In this document: in pieces, positions 1 to 6,773 of the stretch
Position numbering within the stretch: the stretch's first letter is position 1
Layout: each line of letters starts with the position of its first letter
Assembly (NCBI GenBank): GCA_902791885.1
Contig: CADAXO010000024.1
Span: forward strand, 1-14,431
DNA from: Oscillospiraceae bacterium
GTDB taxonomy: Bacteria; Bacillota_A; Clostridia; Saccharofermentanales; Saccharofermentanaceae
DNA length: 14,431 nt
Reading direction: 5' to 3'
Position numbers and translations under genes: made by a program
Notes under the pieces: model-generated
Told to the model about the DNA's origin: nothing
Seen by the model: only the letters and a program-made list of their open reading frames with translations
Databases searched by the model: none

Positions 1-1038
1 CATTCCGCCATGACATTCTCGAGATCTCTGGCAGATGATTATTCTCTTCACGACTGGTTATATAAGGCCATTTTCCCCAGGGAAGCAAAGCTTACTTTGG
101 AACATATCTACTGGTTCACAAAGCTTGCTTATGCAGAGTATCTTGCAGGCGGAATTACGGCATGTTTTGATATGTATCCCAAGAGGATAGAATCGGCAAG
201 AGCCGCAGTGGAGACCGGATTCCGTTATGTAAGTGTCGATGATGCAAATGATTTCGGCGGAATGGATCTTCTTGAGGAGAACTACAATAAGTTCAATTCC
301 TATGACCCGCTCGTATCCTATATTTACGGTTTCCATGCCGAATATACGACATGCGAGGATAATCTTAAGAAGGTAGCGGCCCTTGCCCATAAGTATGAGG
401 CTCCCGTCTTCGCCCATATTTCAGAGACCCAGGCTGAGGTGGAAGGCTGTAAGGAGCGCTACGGAGTAACTCCCGCGGTCCTTTTTGACAAGCTCGGCAT
501 ATACGACTTCGGCGGCGGCGGATTCCACTGCGTATGGTTTACCGATGAGGACAGGGAGATATTTAAGAAGAAGGGTCTCTGGTCTGTATTCAATGCACCT
601 GTATACAAGTTCATTAATGAAGATATGAAGATCGCCATCGGAACAGACGGCGCAGGCTCCAACAACAGCCTTTCGATGTTCCGTGAGATGTATCTTGATA
701 CCGTACTTTCGAACGCCGAGACCGGAAAGGCAAATGCCGTTGATCCTTTCAAGATCCTTAAAGCGGGAACGAGCGGCGGCGCTCTTTGTATGGGGCTTGA
801 AGACTGTGATGTTCTTAAGGAAGGTAAAAAAGCCGATATCATCATGATCGACATGAATAAACCGTCGATGCAGCCTGAGAATAATATTGTAAGAAACATT
901 GTTTACAGTGCGGATAATACTTGCGTAAAGATGACTATGATCGCAGGTAAGATCCTTTTCGAAGACGGCGAGTATACAACGATCGACATTAACGAGACAT
1001 ATAATAAGTGTAATGAACTGATCAAAGAACTTGCATGA
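1..1038 (+). CDS. mtaD: 5'-methylthioadenosine/S-adenosylhomocysteine deaminase-like amidohydrolase (5' end off window)
   Basis: This is a zinc-dependent amidohydrolase of the TRZ/ATZ-MtaD group, which deaminates the adenine of SAH, MTA or 5'-deoxyadenosine in the cytoplasm. The frame is open from base 1 (His-Ser-Ala-Met-Thr), which fits the segment just after and including the second His of the family's HxH metal motif, so about 60 N-terminal residues lie outside the window. Visible family marks, counted from the ATG at base 10, are GFHAEYTT (His near 108), AHISET (His 136, Glu 139), HCVW near 174, the metal Asp in GTDGAGSNNS, and the C-terminal EGKKADIIMID segment. An oddity lies at about 589-600: the family sequence normally reads like N-PGSNxKLASGI-APV here, but this protein goes straight from N to APV, an apparent in-frame loss of about 11 residues. 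The exact substrate is inferred from family resemblance. The ABC exporter gene starts 6 bases downstream. Confidence 0.8.
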   Translation, partial: HSAMTFSRSLADDYSLHDWLYKAIFPREAKLTLEHIYWFTKLAYAEYLAGGITACFDMYPKRIESARAAVETGFRYVSVDDANDFGGMDLLEENYNKFNSYDPLVSYIYGFHAEYTTCEDNLKKVAALAHKYEAPVFAHISETQAEVEGCKERYGVTPAVLFDKLGIYDFGGGGFHCVWFTDEDREIFKKKGLWSVFNAPVYKFINEDMKIAIGTDGAGSNNSLSMFREMYLDTVLSNAETGKANAVDPFKILKAGTSGGALCMGLEDCDVLKEGKKADIIMIDMNKPSMQPENNIVRNIVYSADNTCVKMTMIAGKILFEDGEYTTIDINETYNKCNELIKELA

Positions 1039-1044
1039 CGGGTC

Positions 1045-2775
1045 ATGAAGCGGTTTCTTCGGTACTTCGGTAATTATAAGCTTAAATCGATACTCAGCCC
1101 CTTATTCAAGCTTTCAGAGGCGGCATTCGAACTGACGGTACCTTTGGTTATTGCCGATATCATCGACAAGGGAATCCCTGACGGTGACAGCACTTTTATC
1201 AAGACCCGTTTTCTTCTGTTACTGTTCTTTGCAGTTGTCGGATTCGGCAGTGCCATTCTTGCCCAGTATTTTGCAGCAACCGTTGCATGTAATATCTCAA
1301 GTGATCTTCGACACGATCTTTTTGCTAAGATACAGCGCCTTTCCGTAACAGAATATGAGAAGATCGGATCATCTAAGTTAGTGACCGGGCTTACTTCCGA
1401 TGTTAATCAGATCCAAAGCGGGATCAATCTTTTCTTAAGACTCCTTCTAAGGTCTCCTTTTATCGTATTGGGTGCCGTTATAATGGCATTCACCATAAGC
1501 GCCAGAATGGCACTTATATTTGTTGCCGCGGTAGCTTTGCTCGGACTTGTTGTAGCGTTCAATATGAAGGCGGCCATACCTTCGTACAAGAAGACAAGGG
1601 AAGGCCTTGATGTTGTCGCAAGCCATGCGGATAACGGCCTTTCGGGTGTGCGTGTTATCAGAGGTTTTAACAGGTCCAAGGACGATTACAAAGAATTCAT
1701 GGATGAGTCTTTCAGACTCTATATGTTTCAGAAAGCCGCAGCAAAGATATCTTCCTACCTTAATCCGCTTACATTCCTTATTATCAATGCTTCTATCTGT
1801 CTTCTAATCTACAGAGGCGGAGTAAATGTAAGCACAGGTAATCTGTCACAGGGCCAGGTCGTAGCATTGTATAACTACATGTCTCAGATACTGGTGGAAC
1901 TTATCAAGCTTGCCAATCTGATAATTACTGTAAGCCGTGCGGTTGCATGTGCCGGAAGAGCAGAATTCATTCTTAATCTTCCTGAAGATGATGATCATGG
2001 GGCGGAGCGTTTCGTCAACGATTCCGATCCGCATTCTCTTGAGTTTAAGAATGTTTCTTTCAGATATGAGGGCAGTACCGAGGACATGATAAGCGATGTA
2101 AGTTTCCGGGTCGAGCCGGGACAGACCGTCGGAGTAATAGGTATGACGGGTTCGGGTAAATCGACGCTTGCAGCTTTGGCTTCGGGTATGTATAAGGCAA
2201 CATCCGGAAGTGTCCTGATAGACGGCAAGCCAATAGAAGATTATTCAAAAGACTCGATATCGGGCGGTGTCGGCTTATGTATACAGAAAGCTTCAATGTA
2301 TACGGGATCGATCGTATATAACGTATCCCTGTGGCGTGAGAACGTGGATAAAGACTCGCTCGATGAAGCATGCAGGGTCTCTTTGGCCGATGATGTTATA
2401 GCAAGTAAAAAAGAAGGTATGTACTATAACATAGGTGCCAACGGAGCTGGCCTTTCAGGGGGACAGAAGCAAAGACTCGGAATAGCAAGAACGCTTGCAG
2501 GCAATCCGGGACTTCTGATCTTTGACGATTCGACATCTGCGCTCGATGCAGTTACCGAAAGGAAGTTTCTTTCCAATCTTAAGACGATAAAAAACAATCC
2601 TACAGTAATTCTTATCTCGCAGAAGATCAGAAGCGTTAAGGACTGTGACATGATAATGCTGCTTGAAGACGGAGCGGTTTCCGCTTACGGTACGCATAAC
2701 GAGCTTTGTAAGACTTCCGATGTTTACCGCGAGCTTATCAGGCTTCAGGAAGAGGGGGAGCAGTCATATGAATAA
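1045..2775 (+). CDS. ABC exporter half-transporter, degenerate-site subunit of a heterodimer
   Basis: This is a type IV (MsbA/LmrA-like) half-transporter of 576 residues, with a six-helix membrane domain at roughly 15-310 and an ATPase domain at 330-570. The Walker A is GMTGSGKST (366-374), the Q-loop Gln is at 414 and the signature is a canonical LSGGQ (470-474). The Walker B LIFDD (491-495) has Asp where the catalytic Glu should be. The switch position, normally His, is Gln526 (in VILISQK). In known heterodimers such as TM287/288, BmrCD and LmrCD, this combination marks the subunit contributing the non-hydrolysing ATP site. The start is ATG 1045, 6 bases after the upstream stop. There is no strong ribosome binding site, so translational coupling is likely. 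It overlaps the next half-transporter by 8 bases. The substrate is unknown; drug, peptide and lipid are all possible. Confidence 0.92.
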   Translation: MKRFLRYFGNYKLKSILSPLFKLSEAAFELTVPLVIADIIDKGIPDGDSTFIKTRFLLLLFFAVVGFGSAILAQYFAATVACNISSDLRHDLFAKIQRLSVTEYEKIGSSKLVTGLTSDVNQIQSGINLFLRLLLRSPFIVLGAVIMAFTISARMALIFVAAVALLGLVVAFNMKAAIPSYKKTREGLDVVASHADNGLSGVRVIRGFNRSKDDYKEFMDESFRLYMFQKAAAKISSYLNPLTFLIINASICLLIYRGGVNVSTGNLSQGQVVALYNYMSQILVELIKLANLIITVSRAVACAGRAEFILNLPEDDDHGAERFVNDSDPHSLEFKNVSFRYEGSTEDMISDVSFRVEPGQTVGVIGMTGSGKSTLAALASGMYKATSGSVLIDGKPIEDYSKDSISGGVGLCIQKASMYTGSIVYNVSLWRENVDKDSLDEACRVSLADDVIASKKEGMYYNIGANGAGLSGGQKQRLGIARTLAGNPGLLIFDDSTSALDAVTERKFLSNLKTIKNNPTVILISQKIRSVKDCDMIMLLEDGAVSAYGTHNELCKTSDVYRELIRLQEEGEQSYE

Positions 2776-4516
2776 AAGAGCTCTCCTTAAAAGATTCCTG
2801 AAGTACAGCGGCGGTTCACCGTCACAGGGATATATAGTCATATCTTTTATAAGCGCTGTTATTTATTCTCTTTGCTCTATGTTTATTCCTTACTTCGCAG
2901 GTAAGGCTATAGACAGTTTCTCACCGTCCGTTGATTTTGAGGTTCTTACAAAGAATATAGTCATTATAGGGATCCTTGTGCTGCTGGCATCTTTGTTCCA
3001 GTACATTCTCAACATAACCAATAACAGCATCTCATATGCGGCTGTAAGAAAGCTGCGTAATGAGGCTTATTTGAAGATCTCCAAAGTGTCTGTGGGTTTC
3101 CTTGATAAGACTTCTGCAGGCAGCCTTCAGAGCATGCTTATAAGCGACAGTGAGACCATAGGTGACGGTCTCATACTCTTCCTTAATCAGTTCTTCTCGG
3201 GATTAACTGCGATCTTCTTTACGCTTGGGATCATGCTCTTCATTAACTGGCGTATCGCACTGTTTGTTCTTATCTTTACTCCGGTATCGTTTATTGTTTC
3301 AGATTTTATTGCCAAGAGGTCTTTCGGATCGTTCAAGAGACAGTCTGAGATAAGAGCAGGACAGACATCGTTTATTCAGGAGATGACAGCAAACTTTAAG
3401 ACTAATTATCTGTTCGGAGCAACGGATCTTACCATGAACGGATTTGATCAGATCAATGATAACTACAGAAAGACAGCAGGAAAAGCCACTTTCTATTCAT
3501 CTATCACCAATCCGTCAACAAGATTTATCAATGCTTTGATATACGCATCCGTAACTTTGATCGGTTCTTTCCTCGTTATAGCTGTATCGCTTACAGTCGG
3601 TGAACTGGCATCACTTCTTATGTATGCCAATCAGTTTATGAAGCCTTTTAATGACTTATCTTCGGTTTATACCGAGATGTCCGATTCGTTCGCGTGTCTT
3701 CAGAGGATATTCACTTTCCTCGATGAGGAGGAATTGGGAGATGACCTTTTCGAGATGGGAGAGCACAGTTTCCCTGATGCAGATAACGGCATTAAGATAG
3801 AGTTCCGTAACGTTACTTTCTCGTATGTTAAGGGAAAGCCGGTACTTAACAATGTATCCTTTACCGTCGAATCAGGTTGCTCCTGTGCCATAGTGGGACC
3901 TACCGGCTGCGGCAAGACCACCATTATCAATCTTCTTATGAGATTCTACGAGCCTGATTCCGGTGCCATTTATATCAACGATGTAAATATCGCTGATATA
4001 CCCAGAAACACTTTGAGAACATATATCGGTACCGTCAGCCAGGATACATGGTTCCGTGACGGAAAGATCATTGATAACATTAAGTACGGAAGGCCTGAAG
4101 CAAGTGAGGAAGAGTGCAGGAAGGCTGCAGCTGTTACCGGAGCGGATTCATTTATCAGAAAGCTTCCGTCCCAATACGATGAACTTATCGATTCATCCAG
4201 AGATGATATCTCAGAAGGTCAAAGACAGCTTCTGAGCATCACGCGTGCTATGGTAAGGGATGCATCGATCCTTATACTTGATGAGGCGACTTCTTCTGTA
4301 GATATCCTTACGGAACTTCGTATAAGAAATGCGGTAAAGGAACTACTTACGGGAAGAACGAGTATAATAATAGCGCACAGACTGTCTACCATTGTTGATG
4401 CCGATAAGATAGTCGTTGTCGAGAACGGCAATATAAGCGATATCGGAACACATGAGGAATTGATTTCAAAGGGCGGTTTCTACAGCAGACTGTATGCCTC
4501 ATATACTGAAGAATGA
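2768..4516 (+). CDS. ABC exporter half-transporter, catalytic-site subunit of a heterodimer
   Basis: This is a 582-residue partner of the upstream half-transporter, with six membrane helices (about 20-300) followed by an ATPase domain (345-580). Walker A is GPTGCGKTT (377-385), the Q-loop Gln is at 425, Walker B is ILILDE with catalytic Glu506, and the switch His is at 537 (IIIAHR). The signature is the non-standard ISEGQ (481-485). Catalytic residues here plus LSGGQ from the partner make the consensus ATP site. ISEGQ plus the partner's altered Walker B and switch make the degenerate one. I chose ATG 2768 because a GGAAGAGGGGGAG purine run lies just upstream and the protein then begins with the cytoplasmic basic segment MNKRALLKRF usual for the family. 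A longer frame upstream runs inside the preceding gene. Its stop overlaps the ATGA region before murD. Confidence 0.92.
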   Translation: MNKRALLKRFLKYSGGSPSQGYIVISFISAVIYSLCSMFIPYFAGKAIDSFSPSVDFEVLTKNIVIIGILVLLASLFQYILNITNNSISYAAVRKLRNEAYLKISKVSVGFLDKTSAGSLQSMLISDSETIGDGLILFLNQFFSGLTAIFFTLGIMLFINWRIALFVLIFTPVSFIVSDFIAKRSFGSFKRQSEIRAGQTSFIQEMTANFKTNYLFGATDLTMNGFDQINDNYRKTAGKATFYSSITNPSTRFINALIYASVTLIGSFLVIAVSLTVGELASLLMYANQFMKPFNDLSSVYTEMSDSFACLQRIFTFLDEEELGDDLFEMGEHSFPDADNGIKIEFRNVTFSYVKGKPVLNNVSFTVESGCSCAIVGPTGCGKTTIINLLMRFYEPDSGAIYINDVNIADIPRNTLRTYIGTVSQDTWFRDGKIIDNIKYGRPEASEEECRKAAAVTGADSFIRKLPSQYDELIDSSRDDISEGQRQLLSITRAMVRDASILILDEATSSVDILTELRIRNAVKELLTGRTSIIIAHRLSTIVDADKIVVVENGNISDIGTHEELISKGGFYSRLYASYTEE

Positions 4517-4520
4517 GAGG
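4516..4520 (+). promoter_or_regulatory. Ribosome binding site deciding the murD start
   Basis: AGAGG lies 7 bases before ATG 4528. The earlier in-frame ATG at 4513, which overlaps the exporter stop, has no comparable site, so 4528 is preferred. Confidence 0.6.
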
Positions 4521-4527
4521 AAACATA

Positions 4528-6027
4528 ATGACTAATATTAAGCTTAATGATTTTAAGAAGAGCATAGAAGGCAAGAGGGCTGCGGTTATCGGAGTCGGAA
4601 TCTCCAATGTACCGCTTATAAGATGGCTTAATAAGCTGGGTGTTAAAGTAACGGCTTTCGACAGGCTTTCTGAAGATGACCCTTCTATCGTTAAGACCAA
4701 GGCAGACTTTAAGAATGAGGGCATTGATATAGAATGGTCGCTCGGGCAGGATTATCTCGATCTTCTCATGAACAAGCATTTCGAATATGTCTTTAAGACA
4801 CCGAAAATGCGTTACACGAATCCCGAACTTATCGCGGCAAGAAATAACGGAAGCATACTTACAACAGAGATGGAGCTTTTTATGAATCTTTGTCCTGCGA
4901 AGATATTTGCAGTAACGGGTTCTGACGGAAAGACCACAACAACTACTCTTGTAAGCGAACTTCTTAAGGCTTCGGGCTACAACGTCTATATCGGCGGCAA
5001 CATCGGCACTCCGCTTCTTGACCAGGTTGAGAGTATTAAAGAGGATGATATGGTCGTACTCGAGCTGTCTTCATTCCAGCTTCTTGATTCGGTTACTTCA
5101 GCAGATGTGGCGATCGTTACCAATGTCACTCCGAATCACCTCGATTTCCACAAGGATTACGATGAGTATATTTCTTCCAAGACAAATGTATTCAGATATC
5201 AGTCTCCTATGGGACGAGTAGTTCTTAACTCTTCGTGTGACATTACTTATAAGATGAAAGATCTTGCAAGAGGAAGCGTCGCTTATTTTGCGTTGTCAGA
5301 GTCGGTTGCCAAGAGAGACGGACAGACCGATCTTAAGACTTATGCTTATCTTGATGAGGAAGGATACCTTACTGTTGAGTCTCCGAAAGGTAAGATGAGA
5401 CTTATTAAGGAAGATGAGATCCTTATCCCCGGTAAGCACAATGTAGAGAACTTCCTTGCAGCAGCTCTTGCGGTTATTGATTACATAACTCCTGAAGCTT
5501 TCGTTAAAGTTGCAACTGAGTTTAAGGGCGTTGCACACAGGATCGAGTTCATAAGAGAGTTAGACGGAGTTAAGTACTACAATTCCTCAATCGATACCTC
5601 GCCTAACAGAACCATCAATACCATGAACGCTCTGGCTTCAAGAGGACAGAAGGGTGTTCTAATATGCGGTGGTGCTGACAAGAAGTGTGATTACACAGGA
5701 CTCGGAGACGCAATTCTGAAGGTGTGCGACAGGATAGTTATCTACGGAACGAATGTCGACTTTGTTAAGAACATCCTTGAGAAGGAAGCAAACGGCAGAT
5801 CCTATGAGATCGTCGAGATCGAGAACGGGGAGAATGAGGTTTATGAATTCCCGGAAACGAAGCAGATTGTACAGGATAAGCTGACAGATGCTCTTAATAA
5901 AGCCCGTGAAATGGCTGTTTCCGGGGAGATTGTGATAATGTCCAATATTGGAACAAGCTACGATCACTTCAGGCATTTCGAGCACAGAGGAGACCTGTTC
6001 AGAGACCTGGTAAATGCACTTGACTAA
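4528..6027 (+). CDS. murD: UDP-N-acetylmuramoyl-L-alanine--D-glutamate ligase
   Basis: MurD adds D-glutamate to UDP-MurNAc-L-Ala in the cytoplasmic stage of peptidoglycan synthesis, using ATP. The protein is 499 residues, slightly longer than the usual 440-460. The N-terminal Rossmann-type domain holds GVGISN (22-27). The central Mur ligase domain has the P-loop VTGSDGKTTTTT (129-140), ELSSFQL (179-185), the NVTPNHLDFH segment (199-208) and a Lys at 218 in the position of the carbamylated lysine. The C-terminal domain contains AHRIEF (336-341), NSSIDTSP (352-359), a GGADKK loop (381-386) and the SYDHFRHFEHRGDLF end motif. NSSIDTSP replaces the E. coli NDSKATN motif; I know this as a common Clostridia-type variant, so it does not suggest loss of activity. 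The gene sits behind an exporter rather than in a division and cell wall cluster, at the end of this transcription unit. Confidence 0.93.
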   Translation: MTNIKLNDFKKSIEGKRAAVIGVGISNVPLIRWLNKLGVKVTAFDRLSEDDPSIVKTKADFKNEGIDIEWSLGQDYLDLLMNKHFEYVFKTPKMRYTNPELIAARNNGSILTTEMELFMNLCPAKIFAVTGSDGKTTTTTLVSELLKASGYNVYIGGNIGTPLLDQVESIKEDDMVVLELSSFQLLDSVTSADVAIVTNVTPNHLDFHKDYDEYISSKTNVFRYQSPMGRVVLNSSCDITYKMKDLARGSVAYFALSESVAKRDGQTDLKTYAYLDEEGYLTVESPKGKMRLIKEDEILIPGKHNVENFLAAALAVIDYITPEAFVKVATEFKGVAHRIEFIRELDGVKYYNSSIDTSPNRTINTMNALASRGQKGVLICGGADKKCDYTGLGDAILKVCDRIVIYGTNVDFVKNILEKEANGRSYEIVEIENGENEVYEFPETKQIVQDKLTDALNKAREMAVSGEIVIMSNIGTSYDHFRHFEHRGDLFRDLVNALD

Positions 6028-6042
6028 AATCTTGATTATTAG

Positions 6043-6051
6043 TGTTATAAT
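6043..6051 (+). promoter_or_regulatory. Candidate extended -10 promoter for the membrane-protein operon
   Basis: TGTTATAAT is an extended -10 element with a perfect TATAAT (6046-6051). A TTGACT at 6020-6025 overlaps the murD stop but is 20 bases away, longer than the ideal 17, so the extended -10 would carry most of the activity. A short inverted repeat, AGGTA-ATAAAA-TACCT (6058-6073), falls at the expected transcript start, ahead of AAGGAG (6074-6079). Confidence 0.5.
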
Positions 6052-6089
6052 GATTTGAGGTAATAAAATACCTAAGGAGCGGAAAACTG

Positions 6090-6773
6090 ATGGAAAACAG
6101 AACTGCCAATCAGGCGGATGTTGTTAACAGACTTATAAGAACGGTGATCCTTATCATCGTTTCCCTGATGCTGTCTGTGCTTTCCGTATCCTTTGCCGTT
6201 CATCACATGAGACTTCAGTTTGAAGAGGAGTATAAGACAATAGCGGACACTAAGTGTTCCTCTGTCTGTGATGTTGTAAGAAGAACACTTGACGGTGATG
6301 AGATCGCAGCCAATCCTCAGGATGCTGCCGTTAAGTATAATGAAGTACTCTCTTTGATGTTGTCCGAGACTTCGACTAAGTCTTACACAAGTGAAAGCTA
6401 CGGTCTGTTCTATTATTCAGACGGACATCTTTCCATTCTTATGAATCACGGTCCCGAGGCACCCGAATCTTTCGAGGTCGCTAGCAGGGATATTTCCGAA
6501 TGGCTTAATGCCGATAACCTTCCCACAACAGTGGAAGGCAAGAATTCCGAGAGCGTTCTTATACCTGTTGCCGATTCGACCGGAAGGTGTGTAGCGGTAT
6601 TCGAGTATAAGTGCAGTTTCAATGAACTTAAGTCTATGGGTGACGGCTTCGAAGGCAGGATCTTAAAGTGCGTTATCATCGCAGTAGCAGCCGGTATCTT
6701 CGTTTATATCATTCAGCTGATCGTGCCTAAGTTCATCCTTCGTTCAGGATCCGGTAAGGGGAGGACGCTGTAA
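6090..6773 (+). CDS. Small membrane protein with a Cache-like extracytoplasmic domain, function unknown
   Basis: I do not recognise this 227-residue protein as a named family. It has a short cytoplasmic N-terminus, a membrane helix at about 17-37, an extracytoplasmic region at 38-190, a second helix at about 191-212 and a short basic end (RSGSGKGR) that keeps the C-terminus inside. The outer region begins with a helical stretch (EEEYKTIADTKCSSVCDVV) and later has LIPVADSTGRCVAVFEY (157-173). Both resemble the dCache/sCache sensor domains of chemoreceptors and sensor kinases, but no signalling output domain follows. There are three Cys in the outer region (56, 60, 168) and one near 175. The ribosome binding site AAGGAG lies 10 bases before the start. 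Its stop overlaps the next gene's start as TAATG, so the two are translationally coupled and the products may act together. The Cache assignment is by eye and moderate. Confidence 0.8.
   Translation: MENRTANQADVVNRLIRTVILIIVSLMLSVLSVSFAVHHMRLQFEEEYKTIADTKCSSVCDVVRRTLDGDEIAANPQDAAVKYNEVLSLMLSETSTKSYTSESYGLFYYSDGHLSILMNHGPEAPESFEVASRDISEWLNADNLPTTVEGKNSESVLIPVADSTGRCVAVFEYKCSFNELKSMGDGFEGRILKCVIIAVAAGIFVYIIQLIVPKFILRSGSGKGRTL

Noticed and set aside
2663..2767. Upstream extension of the second ABC half-transporter to ATG 2663
   Set aside because: It lies inside the first half-transporter gene in another frame and adds 35 residues with no family counterpart; ATG 2768 has a ribosome binding site and the expected N-terminus.
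4513..4527. ATG 4513 as the murD start
   Set aside because: It overlaps the upstream stop attractively as ATGA, but the only good ribosome binding site is spaced for ATG 4528.
5581..5604. MurD NSSIDTSP motif lacking the E. coli Lys and Asp, suggesting inactivation
   Set aside because: This form is familiar from Clostridia-type MurD proteins, and all other catalytic motifs are intact.
6058..6073. AGGTA/TACCT inverted repeat as the murD terminator or a riboswitch
   Set aside because: Only five pairs, AT-rich, no T run after it, and too small for a riboswitch; at most a weak leader hairpin.
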